Below are positions 53,649 through 62,706 of a DNA stretch of 64,000 nt, piece by piece (within the stretch, counting starts at the first letter, position 1; each line of letters opens with the position of its first letter). The DNA lies in assembly GCA_038237235.1 (NCBI GenBank), contig JBBRYW010000001.1, forward strand, positions 27,592-91,591, in the 5' to 3' direction. The translations under genes and the position numbers were made by a program. The notes under the pieces were generated by a model. That model did not search any database. It saw only the letters and a program-made list of their open reading frames with translations, and was not told where the DNA came from. This DNA is from JBBRYW01 sp038237235. Its GTDB lineage: Bacteria > Actinomycetota > Thermoleophilia > Gaiellales > Gaiellaceae.

Positions 53649-54866
53649 CTACTTGATCGACCCGTGCGGGTCGAGGACGAACTTCTTGCTCGCCCCCTTG
53701 TCGAAGTCCTCGTAGCCCTGCGGCGCGTCGTCCAGCGAGATCACCGTCGCGTTGACTGCCTTGGCAATCTGGACGCGGTCGTGGAGGATCGCCTCCATTA
53801 GCCCGCGGTGGTAGCGCATGACCGGGCACTGGCCGGTCGTGAACGAGTGCGACTTGGCCCAGCCGAGACCGAGACGGACCGACAGGCTGCCGATCTTGGC
53901 CGCCTCGTCGACGCCACCCGGGTCGCCCGTGACGTAAAGGCCCGGAACGCCCAGCTTGCCCCCGGCTCGTGTGACCTCCATGATCGAGTTGAGCACCGTC
54001 GCCGGCGCTTCGTGGTCGGCGTCTTTACCGTGACCGCGCGCTTCGAAGCCGACCGCATCGACTGCGGAGTCGACCTCGGGCACGCCGAGGATCTGCTCAA
54101 TCTGCTCCGCGAGAGTCGCGTCCTTGGTCAGGTCTACGGTCTCGCAGCCGAAGCTCTTTGCCTGCTTCAGGCGCTCCTCGATCATGTCGCCGACGATCAC
54201 TACGGCCGCGCCGAGGAACTGCGCTGAGTGCGCGGCAGCCAGCCCGACCGGGCCTGCCCCGGCGACGTAGACGGTCGAACCGGGGCCTACCCCAGCTGTG
54301 TACGCGCCGTGGAACCCCGTCGGGAAGATGTCCGACAGCATGGTCAGGTCGACGATCTTCTCCATCGCCTGATCCTTGTCGGGGAACTTGAGCAAGTTCC
54401 AGTCGGCATAGGGAACCAACACGTACTCGGCCTGGCCGCCGACCCAGCCACCCATGTCGACGTAGCCGTAGGCCGAGCCGGGCCGGTCAGGATTGACGTT
54501 GAGGCAGACGCCGGTCTGGCCTTCCTTGCAGTTGCGACAGCGTCCGCAGGCGATGTTGAAGGGCACTGAGACAAGGTCGCCCTTCTTGATGAACTCGACG
54601 TCGCGGCCGAGCTCGATCACCTCGCCGGTGATCTCGTGGCCGAGGACGAGCCCGGCCGGCGCGGTCGTGCGTCCGCGGACCATGTGCTGGTCGGAGCCGC
54701 AGATATTGGTCGAGACGATCTTGAGGATGACTCCGTGCTGGCACTTGCGGCCGACGTTGGCCGGGTTGACCCCGGGGCCGTCCTTGAGGGTGAGCTCGGG
54801 ATAGTCGATGGTCTGAACCTCGACCTTGCCGGGCTCGATGTATGCCACTGCTTTGTTGCCTGCCAT
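53649..54866 (-). CDS. fdhA: Glutathione-independent formaldehyde dehydrogenase
   Basis: A 405-residue zinc-containing MDR enzyme. Catalytic Zn ligands include Cys56 (NICGSDQH) and GHEITGEV. The structural zinc loop is CGRCRNCKEGQTGVC. NAD-binding VYVAGAGPVGLAAAH is present. Overall it closely follows the Pseudomonas PFDH type, which oxidises formaldehyde to formate with tightly bound NAD. A ribosome site AAGGAG precedes ATG 54866. Its codon style (many AAG/GTC, lower GC) differs a little from its neighbours. Divergent from the formate-using genes downstream, so the product formate feeds Fhs and formate dehydrogenase. Confidence 0.93.
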   Translation of the reverse strand: MAGNKAVAYIEPGKVEVQTIDYPELTLKDGPGVNPANVGRKCQHGVILKIVSTNICGSDQHMVRGRTTAPAGLVLGHEITGEVIELGRDVEFIKKGDLVSVPFNIACGRCRNCKEGQTGVCLNVNPDRPGSAYGYVDMGGWVGGQAEYVLVPYADWNLLKFPDKDQAMEKIVDLTMLSDIFPTGFHGAYTAGVGPGSTVYVAGAGPVGLAAAHSAQFLGAAVVIVGDMIEERLKQAKSFGCETVDLTKDATLAEQIEQILGVPEVDSAVDAVGFEARGHGKDADHEAPATVLNSIMEVTRAGGKLGVPGLYVTGDPGGVDEAAKIGSLSVRLGLGWAKSHSFTTGQCPVMRYHRGLMEAILHDRVQIAKAVNATVISLDDAPQGYEDFDKGASKKFVLDPHGSIK

Positions 54867-55163
54867 AACTACTCACTCCTTTTGCGTCTGGCTTCGAAGT
54901 CTCCGCCGAGCACCTCGGCGCGCGGGACGCGCTGCTGCGGGCGATCGGCGGGGCGTCCCTCGACGGGCCGCTCCTTCCGGGCATCACCTCCTCGGTAGCG
55001 CCTCCGTGCTCACTCGGCGCGGCCTAGGGCCGCCCTTTCCGGCGAGCTTGCCTCTTTCCACTTCCCGCGAACGTCAAGCAGCTAACGCGTCGGCCGCTGA
55101 AAAGCTCGCTATTTGCGAAATGGGGTATGGATGCGATGCCACTTCGAGGCATTCGGCCATCGG
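54867..55163. other. Intergenic region upstream of fdhA
   Basis: About 300 bp holding the fdhA ribosome site and presumably its promoter. No gene, RNA or repeat recognised. Confidence 0.4.
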
Positions 55164-55628
55164 CTACCGGTTGAGCGCAGCGAAAGCGTCGGCGAGGGTC
55201 GCGCCCGAGTCCAGGGCTGGAAGCGTCTGTGTGGCAGCGACAAGGTCGGGCTTGAACTTCCGATAGAAACTCGCGACGCCTCCGTTTGGGCTGCGCCAGA
55301 GGCAGTGCGCCAGATGCAGCAGCTCTGGCAGGCGGCCGGGATCGCCGCTCAGTGGCCCCGCGACCTTCAGAGGGTGGGCTTCATGGTCCCCTAGGTTCGC
55401 TCAGACTTCAGCGCGATCAGGGCGTTCGCTTCGGCATGCGCCAGCCGCGAGCCGCCCAAGTGCCCGTCGCGAGCGTCGTCAAAGATGCGGTTCCGCCCGC
55501 GGCTTACGACTTCACCCGCCCCGTCCACGACGACGGCGCCGACAGGGATCAGTACCGGCCAAGTACGCCTCCCACATCAGCGCGAACGCATCGGGCCATG
55601 GCGCCGGAAGTTCACCCCACTCGGCCAT
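55164..55628 (-). pseudogene. Nucleoside deaminase, decayed
   Basis: From ATG 55628 the minus strand reads MAEWGELPAPWPDAFALMW, EAYLAG. After one base is skipped near 55555 it reads IPVGAVVVDGAGEVVSRGRN, RIFDD and GSRLAHAEANALIAL (the zinc HAE motif of cytidine/tRNA-adenosine-type deaminases), then stops. In another frame further on it gives GPLSGDPGRLPELLHLAHCL, WRSPNGGVASFYRK and GATLADAFAALNR, the C-terminal part of the same family, to the stop at 55164. The middle with the PCxxC zinc ligands is deleted, so it cannot work. Confidence 0.75.
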
Positions 55629-55836
55629 GCGTCGATCGTATAGAGGGGCTAGCCAACGTCTCGGCACGGCGGCTGCGGCAACGCAGGCGACCCCGGGCGC
55701 AGGAGCTCGGCCGGGGCATCCGAGGCGCCTGCCACGATTCGAGGATCACCTCGACAGCGCGCCTGCCGACCCAGAAAGTACCTTGCGTCTACGCAGCGAA
55801 CCAGGCGTGGGTGTGAGCCCGGAGGACTCAGCGGGA

Positions 55837-55971
55837 ATGGAAGACCGGATGGACGCGATCAGGCTGAAGCAGATCCTCGGCGAGCCGCTCACCGAGCAGG
55901 AGCGCATGTGCCTGCAGATCGAGCAGAACGGGTTCGGCTGCCCCGCCTGCGGCGTCACGCACTCGCCCTAG
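55837..55971 (+). CDS. 44-residue protein with C-terminal CPACG
   Basis: ATG 55837 has GGAGG about 11 nt upstream. The peptide MEDRMDAIRLKQILGEPL continues TEQERMCLQIEQNGFGCPAC GVTHSP. A CxxC near the end suggests metal binding or redox, but two Cys pairs are not present. The upstream 200 bp (55629-55836) shows no gene. Function unknown. Confidence 0.45.
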   Translation: MEDRMDAIRLKQILGEPLTEQERMCLQIEQNGFGCPACGVTHSP

Positions 55972-56065
55972 AAGCGACCCGTCACGTCCGCGCGCGCCAC
56001 CTCGAACACAAGCGCTCGAGGCTCGACCTGCGGTGGCTGGCGTGATAGACAACGCTTCCGGCCGT

Positions 56066-56086
56066 CCCGGTGCCTGAAGCACCGGG
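56066..56086 (+). promoter_or_regulatory. Hairpin in fhs leader
   Basis: A perfect 8-bp stem CCCGGTGC / GCACCGGG with a CTGAA loop, 18 nt before the fhs TTG start. No known riboswitch consensus recognised. Confidence 0.35.
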
Positions 56087-56104
56087 CAGAGCTCCCCAAA
56101 CACG

Positions 56105-57772
56105 TTGGCGACTCAAATTCCCTCGTCCCTGGAGATCGCGCAGAGCGCGCACCTTCGCCCGATCGCCGATGTCGCCGAGGCGGCGGGGCTTCTGCCCGAC
56201 GAGTACGAGCAGTACGGGCGGCACAAAGCGAAGATCGAGCTCTCCGTGCTCGACCGCCTCGCGAGCGTGGAGAACGGGAAGCTCGTCTGCGTTACGGCTG
56301 TGACGCCGACGAAGGCCGGCGAGGGGAAGACGACCACCTCCGTCTCGTTGGCACAGGGGCTCGGCGCGATCGGCAAGCGGCCAGTCCTCTGCCTGCGCGA
56401 GGCGTCGGTCGGTCCGGTCTTCGGGATCAAAGGCGGCGCGGCCGGCGGTGGTTACTCCCAGGTCTTGCCGATGGAGGACCTGAACCTGCACTTCACCGGC
56501 GACATCCATGCGATCGGCGCCGCGAACAATCTGCTCGCTGCAGTCCTCGAGACGCACATGCTGCACGGCAATTCGCTCGAGATCGACCCGCTGTCGATCA
56601 GCTGGCGCCGCTGTGTAGACATGAACGACCGCGCTCTGAGGCAGATCGTCGTCGGCCTCGGGGGTCGGACGAACGGATACGTCCGCGAGACGGGCTTCGA
56701 CATCACAGCAGCCTCCGAGGTGATGGCGATCGTCGCGGTCGCCCGCGACCTGGCCGACCTGCGCCGCCGCCTCGGTGCCATCACCGTCGGCTCCACGTTC
56801 TCCGGTGAGCCTGTCACGGCCGAGCAACTCAAGGCCGCAGGGGCGATGACAGTGCTGTTGAAGGATGCCCTCAAGCCGAATCTCGTCCAGACGCTCGAGG
56901 GCCAGCCGGCGCTCATCCATTGCGGCCCATTCGCGAACATCGCGCACGGCAACAACTCGCTCGTCGCCGACCTCGTCGCGCTCAAGCTCGGCGACTTCGT
57001 CGTGACCGAGAGCGGCTTCGGCTCGGACATGGGGATGGAGAAGTTCCTCAACATTGTCTGCCGCGTCGGCGGCCTCACCCCGAGTGCGATCGTGCTGGTC
57101 GCCACGGCGCGGGCGCTCAAGCACCACGGCGGCGACCCGGACGGCGGCCTCGCCGCGCTCGAGCGCGGGGCGGAGAACATGCGTCGCCATCTCGAGATAG
57201 TGAAGGAGTTCGGGTTGAAGGCGGTCGTCGCCGTGAACCGCTTCCCGGCTGACAGCGACGACGAGGTCGACGCCGTCCAGCGTCTGGCTCTCGAGTACGG
57301 CGCACACGCCGCCGAGGTGAACGGCGGGTTCGAGCACGGGGGCAAGGGGGCGGCCGCGCTCGCGGAAGCTGTCGTCGACGCAACGCGCGAGTCGACCGCG
57401 TTCGACCACACCTACCCGATCGACGCGCCGATCGAGCAGAAGATCGAGGCGATCGCGCGGCGGGTCTACGGAGCGGAAGGCGTCTACCTGCTCAAGACGG
57501 CACAGGAGAAGGCGGCGCGCTTCGAGCGCGAGGGGCTGGGCCACGTGCCGATCTGCATGGCGAAAACGCATCTCTCGCTCTCCCACGATGCGACGCTGCT
57601 GAACGCGCCGGAGGATTTCACCGTGACGGTGCGCGATCTGCGCGCATACACCGGAGCCGGCTGGCTCGTCGCGCTCTGCGGTGACATGCAGACGATGCCG
57701 GGCCTGGCCGAGCGTCCGGCCGCGTTCACCGTCGACATCGACGAGAACGGTCGTACGCTTGGTCTCTTCTAG
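56105..57772 (+). CDS. fhs: Formate-tetrahydrofolate ligase
   Basis: 555 residues. The ATP-binding signature is VTPTKAGEGKTTTSVSLAQG, followed by LREASVGPVFGIKGGAAGGG and FANIAHGNNSLVADL, all standard for FTHFS. It makes 10-formyl-THF from formate, THF and ATP. The start is TTG 56105 (LATQIPSSLEIAQ). Next gene is 1 nt away. Confidence 0.97.
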   Translation: MATQIPSSLEIAQSAHLRPIADVAEAAGLLPDEYEQYGRHKAKIELSVLDRLASVENGKLVCVTAVTPTKAGEGKTTTSVSLAQGLGAIGKRPVLCLREASVGPVFGIKGGAAGGGYSQVLPMEDLNLHFTGDIHAIGAANNLLAAVLETHMLHGNSLEIDPLSISWRRCVDMNDRALRQIVVGLGGRTNGYVRETGFDITAASEVMAIVAVARDLADLRRRLGAITVGSTFSGEPVTAEQLKAAGAMTVLLKDALKPNLVQTLEGQPALIHCGPFANIAHGNNSLVADLVALKLGDFVVTESGFGSDMGMEKFLNIVCRVGGLTPSAIVLVATARALKHHGGDPDGGLAALERGAENMRRHLEIVKEFGLKAVVAVNRFPADSDDEVDAVQRLALEYGAHAAEVNGGFEHGGKGAAALAEAVVDATRESTAFDHTYPIDAPIEQKIEAIARRVYGAEGVYLLKTAQEKAARFEREGLGHVPICMAKTHLSLSHDATLLNAPEDFTVTVRDLRAYTGAGWLVALCGDMQTMPGLAERPAAFTVDIDENGRTLGLF

Positions 57773-57773
57773 C

Positions 57774-58310
57774 TTGCTCGACGAGCCGCTGGCTGGGTTC
57801 CTCGAGCGAGTCGCAGCATCCGAGCCCGGTCCTACTGCGGGAGCGGCGGCCTCGGTCGTGGCCGGACTCGCGGCTGCCCTCGCCGAGCTCGTGGCCTCCC
57901 TCGAGCACCAGGGCGATGTAGTGGTGCGCGCGCGCCAGCTACGAGGCCGGGTCTTGCCCCTCGCGCAGGCCGACGTCGATGCCTACGCGGCGGTGCTCGC
58001 CGGCGAGGGCGACGACGAGCGGCGCGCAGCTCTCTCTCGAGCGACCGACGTGCCGCTCGCGATCGCGGAAGCCTCGTCGGAGATCGCGGCGCTCGCGGCT
58101 TCGCTCGCCGAGGGCGAGCCCGGGCCGATCTGCGGCGACGCTGCGGCGGGCGCGGTCTTCGCGGCCGCGGCCGCCCGAGCTAGCGCACTCCTCGTTCTCA
58201 TCAATCTCGGCGGAGCCGGTGACGACCGCGCGAAGGCCGCAGCGCGAGCGGCAAGGGCGGCGGACGACGCGGCCGAGCGCGCGCTGGCCGCCTGCACGAT
58301 CGAGCGCTGA
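57774..58310 (+). CDS. fchA: FchA/FTCD-type cyclohydrolase-cyclodeaminase
   Basis: A 178-residue all-helical protein of the formiminotransferase-cyclodeaminase/FchA family: GPTAGAAASVVAGLAAALAE near the N-terminus, then VDAYAAVLAG, PICGDAAAGAVFAAAAA and LLVLINLGGAGD. It converts between methenyl-THF and formyl-THF, the step after Fhs. TTG 57774 begins 1 nt after the fhs stop, so the two are coupled. Confidence 0.85.
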   Translation: MLDEPLAGFLERVAASEPGPTAGAAASVVAGLAAALAELVASLEHQGDVVVRARQLRGRVLPLAQADVDAYAAVLAGEGDDERRAALSRATDVPLAIAEASSEIAALAASLAEGEPGPICGDAAAGAVFAAAAARASALLVLINLGGAGDDRAKAAARAARAADDAAERALAACTIER

Positions 58311-58329
58311 GCCGCTCGCTCCGCGGGCG

Positions 58330-58335
58330 TAAGAT
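58330..58335 (+). promoter_or_regulatory. Leaderless -10 box before FDH beta gene
   Basis: TAAGAT ends 7 nt before GTG 58343 in the 32-nt gap after fchA. A possible internal promoter giving a leaderless formate dehydrogenase mRNA. No clear -35 box. Confidence 0.35.
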
Positions 58336-58342
58336 TGCCCGG

Positions 58343-59986
58343 GTGGACGTCATCAGGCTGACGTCGCTCCTCCCCGAGCTCCCCGTCGAGCGGACTTGCC
58401 TGCTCGACAACCTCGGCCGGCTGCGGCGCGAAGTTGGCCCGATCACCCCCGAGCTGTCGGATGCGCTCGCCGACCACATGAACATCCGCCGGGGCGAGGT
58501 GCACGAGGTCAGCTCCTTCTACTCCTTCCTCGACGTACCGGTCGACGCGCTGCGTGTCTGCACGGGTCCCGTCTGCGACTGCCTCGGGGCCAGGGAGCTG
58601 TTGGCCCAGGCTCAGGAGCTGGCGCCGAGCGACCTGGCTGTGGTCGAAGTTCCGTGCCTCGGTCACTGCGAGCTGGCCCCCGTCGGCACGCGCGGCGACC
58701 GGATCCTTCCCGCTCTGTCTCGAGGCCTGCTCGAGGACGCCATTGCGGGGAGAGAGGTCGCCCCCGTCTCCCACCGCACGAACTCCGGCGCCTCGCTCGA
58801 CCTGGCCTCGGCCGATCGCACCCTCGCTGACTACGAGCAGCGTGGCGGTCTCGCACTGCTGCGTTCGCTACCCACCGATGAGACGATCGTCCGAGAGCTG
58901 AAGGCGTCGGGACTCGCCGGCTATGGCGGTGCCGGCTTTCCGACCGGGCTCAAATGGGAGGCGGTCGCGAAGGAGCAGCCGCCCCGATATGTGATCGTGA
59001 ACGCCGACGAGGGCGAGCCCGGCACGATCAAGGATCGCTACGTGATGGAGCTTCGCCCGCACCTGATGCTGGAAGCGACGCTCGTCGCGATGCGCTTCGC
59101 GAAGGCGACGGAAGGGTTCATCTACCTGCGCGAGGAGTACGCAACCGCACGCGCGCGACTGCTCGAGGCGCTCGAGGAGCTCCGGAGTGCCGGACTACTC
59201 GAGGGCGTCTCGATCGAGCTCGTTGTCGGCGCGGGTGCATACATCTGCGGCGAGGAGACGGCGATGCTCGAGTCGATGGAGGGCCGCCGCGGCATGCCGC
59301 GCCTGAAGCCCCCCTTTCCGAGCCAGTACGGCTACCTCGGGCGGCCGACGCTGATCAACAACGTCGAGACGCTCGCTCACGTGCCCGCGATCCTGACCAT
59401 GGGCGGCGAGCGGTGGGCGCAGCTCGGCCGGAGTGGCGGCAAGGGCGTTCGCCTGTGGTCCATCTCGGGCGTGGTCGAGCGGCCCGGCTGCTACGAGGCG
59501 CCGAACGGCATCACGCTTCGCGAGCTGATCGACGAGCACGCGGGCGGCGCGACGGCGGAGATCGGCGCGATCGTGCCCGGCGGCGCCGCGAGCGGGATCC
59601 TGCCGCCTTCGGCACTCGAGGTGCCGCTGACGCGGGAGGCCCTGTCCGAGTGGGGCGCGGGCGTCGGCTCGGCCGCCGTCCAGGTCTTCCCGAAGTCCTA
59701 CTCGCCGCTCCACCTGCTCTCGGAGACGATGCGTTTCTTCGCGGAGGAGTCGTGTCAGAAGTGCACGCCCTGCCGGATCGGCAACCGCGGTCTGCACCAC
59801 CTGCTCGAAGAGCTCGCGCAGGGGCGCGTCGCCATGCCGCGCCGGCAGGTCGAGGAGTGGCTCGACGCGATGGCACAGACGTCGATCTGCGGGCTGGGCC
59901 AGGGCGCGCCGTTCCCGATGCGGAACGCCTTCCGCTCCTGGCCGGAGCTGTTCGAGTCGTTGGGGCCGAAGGCGACGGTAGAGTGA
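58343..59986 (+). CDS. Formate dehydrogenase beta subunit (NuoE-NuoF fusion)
   Basis: 547 residues. The N-terminal about 140 residues are NuoE-like with the thioredoxin-fold [2Fe-2S] ligands CTGPVCDCLG and CLGHCELAP. The rest is NuoF-like with FMN/NADH motifs GLAGYGGAGFPTGLKW, NADEGEPGTIKDR, GAGAYICGEETAMLES and the [4Fe-4S] site ESCQKCTPCRIG. It passes electrons from the catalytic subunit to NAD, as in FdsB. Its TGA overlaps the next gene's GTG (GTGA). Confidence 0.92.
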   Translation: MDVIRLTSLLPELPVERTCLLDNLGRLRREVGPITPELSDALADHMNIRRGEVHEVSSFYSFLDVPVDALRVCTGPVCDCLGARELLAQAQELAPSDLAVVEVPCLGHCELAPVGTRGDRILPALSRGLLEDAIAGREVAPVSHRTNSGASLDLASADRTLADYEQRGGLALLRSLPTDETIVRELKASGLAGYGGAGFPTGLKWEAVAKEQPPRYVIVNADEGEPGTIKDRYVMELRPHLMLEATLVAMRFAKATEGFIYLREEYATARARLLEALEELRSAGLLEGVSIELVVGAGAYICGEETAMLESMEGRRGMPRLKPPFPSQYGYLGRPTLINNVETLAHVPAILTMGGERWAQLGRSGGKGVRLWSISGVVERPGCYEAPNGITLRELIDEHAGGATAEIGAIVPGGAASGILPPSALEVPLTREALSEWGAGVGSAAVQVFPKSYSPLHLLSETMRFFAEESCQKCTPCRIGNRGLHHLLEELAQGRVAMPRRQVEEWLDAMAQTSICGLGQGAPFPMRNAFRSWPELFESLGPKATVE

Positions 59987-62706
59987 GCGCGGTGCAGCCC
60001 ACGGTGGAGTTCACGCTCGACGGCAAGTCCGTCAGCGCGCCCGCGGGAGAGCTCCTCGTTCACGCCGCCGCCCGCTACGGCGTCTTCATCCCGACGCTCT
60101 GCCACGACGACAAGCTCGATCCCTACGGCGGCTGCCGCATGTGCGTCGTCGACGTCGAAGGATCGCCGCGGCCGCTTCCAGCCTGCGCCATGCGGGTGCA
60201 GGAGGGGCTCGTCGTCTCGACGAATTCCCGCGTCCCGCAGTTCCGCCGGACACTGACCGAGATGCTGCTCACCGAGCATCTGAACCCGAATCCGGGCGGT
60301 CGCCCGAACGAGCTGCTCGACATGGCGCAGGAGCTCGGTGCCGAGGCGCCCTTCATCCTGCCCGATGCAAAGCGGGAGCCCTACGAGGATCGGAACCGGC
60401 TCATGGGCTACGACCCCGACGCGTGCATCCTCTGCGGGCGCTGCGTGCGCTACACGCAGGAGGTGATGCAGTGCTCGGCGCTCTCGATCGAGGGGCGCGG
60501 GCCCGAGGCGCGGGTCGTCCCGACCCATGGCCACTCGTGGCTCGACACCGAGTGCGAGCTCTGCGGCGGGTGCCTCTCGACCTGCCCCACCGGCGCGATC
60601 TACGAGCAGTTCCTTGCGGGCGCGCCGCCCGAGCACGAGCGCGCGCTCAAGAAGGTGAAGTCGACCTGCACCTTCTGCGGCGTCGGCTGCCAGATCGACA
60701 TCAACGTCGATCCGGAGACGAACCGGATCGTCAAGATCACATCCGACCCGAGCTACGTCCCGAACGAGGGCAATCTCTGCGTCAAGGGCCGTTTCGCCTT
60801 CAACTTCGTCCACCACCCGGATCGCCTGACGGAGCCGCTGGTTCGCGGCGACGACGGCGAGCTGCATCCGACGAGCTGGGACGACGCGCTCCGCGTCGCC
60901 GCGGAGGGCCTGGAGGGGGTGAAGGAGCGGCACGGCCCGCAGTCGATCGGCGTTCTCGCCTCGGCGCGCCTGACGATGGAGGAGAACTTCCTGATCCAGA
61001 AGCTCGCGCGCACGGTCATCGGCACGAACTCGGTCCATTCCTGCGAGGCCACCTGACACGCTCCCACTCTTTACGGCCTGGTCAGGTCGTTGGGCAGAGG
61101 AGCAACCACCAACTCGATCCCGGAGATCGAGAACGCCAAGTTCCTGCTCGTGATCGGCTCGAACACGACCGAGGCGCATCCGGTCCTGGCGCTGCGGATG
61201 AAGAAGGCCGTGCGGAAGGGAGCGACTCTCGTCGTCGCCGACCCGCGCAAGATCTGGCTCACGAAGCTCGCGAAGCGCCACCTCCAGCTGCGGCCCGGTT
61301 CCGACGTGTGGCTCCTGAACGCGATCATGCACGTGATCCTGGAGGAGGGCCTACAGGACGACGACTACATCGCTGAGTTCACCGAGGGTCTCGAGGCGGT
61401 CGCGAAGGTCGTCGAGCGCTACTCGCCGGAGGAGGCCGAGCTGGTGACTGGCGTACCGGCCGCGGACATCGTCGCGACGGCGCGCGAGTACGCGGCCGAG
61501 CGCCACGCCGCAATCTTCTACACGCTCGGGATCACCGAGCACGCCTGCGCGATCGACAACATCTGGTCGCTCTCGAACCTCGTTCTGATGACCGGCCACC
61601 TCGGCTACGAGTCGACCGGCCTGAATGCGCTCCGCGGGCAGAACAACGTGCAGGGCCTGAACGACGCCGGGGCGAACCCCGCGTACCTGCCGGGCTACCA
61701 GGCGCTCGACGATCCCGAGAACCGGCGCAAGTTCTCGGAGGCATGGGGCGCCGAGGTCCCGGAGACGCCCGGCTACCGGCTCGACCAGATCATCTCCGGC
61801 CTCCACGACGGCCGGACGAAGGCCCTGTACCTGATCGGCGAGAACCCGGCGCACACGGAGCCGAACGCCCACCACGTCGAGGAGGGGCTCGACCACCTCG
61901 AGTTCCTCGTCTCGCAGGACATCTTTCTGAACGACACGGCGAGAGATCGGGCGAACGTCGTCCTTCCCGCCTCGAGCTTCGCCGAGAAGGACGGGACGTT
62001 CACGAACACCGAGCGGCGCGTGAACCGCGTGCGCAAGGCGATTCCCTGCCCCGGTCAGGCGCGTGAGGATTGGCGGATCGTCGTCGACCTGGCGAACGCC
62101 ATGGGGAGCGCGTGGAGCTACGGATCGGCCGAGCAGGCCTGGAACGAGTTCGCCGACCTCTCGCCGAACTGGTCCGGCATCCGCTACGACCGGATCGAGG
62201 AGGTGGGCCTCCAGTGGCCCTGCACCGATCGCGACCATCCCGGCTCCCAGTACCTCTACGCTCAGCGGCCGGCGCGCCCAAACGGGAGGGGGAAGCTCTA
62301 CCCGGTCGAGTACCAGCCGCCGATCGAGCAGCCCGACTCGGAGTACCCGCTCGTCCTCTCGACGGGGCGCACGCTCTACCACTACAACTCGGGCGGCATG
62401 ACGATGCGCGAGGAGGGCGTCGTGCAGAAGCAGGAGGACCCGTTCGTCGAGATGAACCACGAAGACGCCGTAGCCCTCGGGATCGCCCACGGCGACTGGG
62501 TTCGGCTCGTCTCGCGGCGCGGGGAGCTCGAGGCGCGGGCCAGCGTCGACGATCGCGTTCACCCCGGGCTCGTCTGGATGGCGCTGCATTTCGCGCAGGC
62601 GAAAGTGAACTGGCTCACGCACGATGTCGGCGACCCGCTGATCGGCACGCCGGAGTACAAGGTGTGCGCGGTGCGCGTGGAGCCGCTCGCCGCAACGCGT
62701 TCGTGA
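59983..62706 (+). CDS. fdhF: Formate dehydrogenase catalytic subunit, selenoprotein
   Basis: One 907-residue molybdopterin enzyme if the in-frame TGA at 61054-61056 is read as selenocysteine (residue 358). Order: ferredoxin-like [2Fe-2S] domain (CHDDKLDPYGGCRMC), [4Fe-4S] sites (CILCGRCVRYT, CELCGGCLSTCPTGA), the FDH [4Fe-4S] site (CTFCGVGCQIDI, NLCVKG), then the bis-MGD domains. Around the TGA the protein reads NSVHSCEAT-Sec-HAPTLYGLV, matching the VDCCARV-Sec-HGPSVAGL motif of E. coli FdhF. The frame continues without a break to 62706. It oxidises formate to CO2. Start GTG 59983 is coupled to the beta subunit. Sec machinery (selABCD) must lie outside the window. Confidence 0.92.
61054..61097 (+). 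promoter_or_regulatory. Sec codon TGA and bacterial SECIS-like hairpin
   Basis: TGA 61054-61056 is followed by a hairpin: upper stem ACGGCCT (61073-61079) with AGGTCGT (61084-61090), 7 pairs including one G-T, loop GGTC (61080-61083). A lower stem CCCA (61063-61066) / TGGG (61091-61094) is separated by a 6-nt bulge of mostly T. The loop equals the GGUC of the E. coli fdhF SECIS, which SelB binds, and the spacing from TGA is similar. Confidence 0.82.

Noticed and set aside
61054..61056. TGA taken as an ordinary stop or frameshift making fdhF a pseudogene
   Set aside because: It is the only interruption, is exactly at the Sec/Cys position, the frame continues with strongly conserved sequence, and a SECIS-like hairpin follows.
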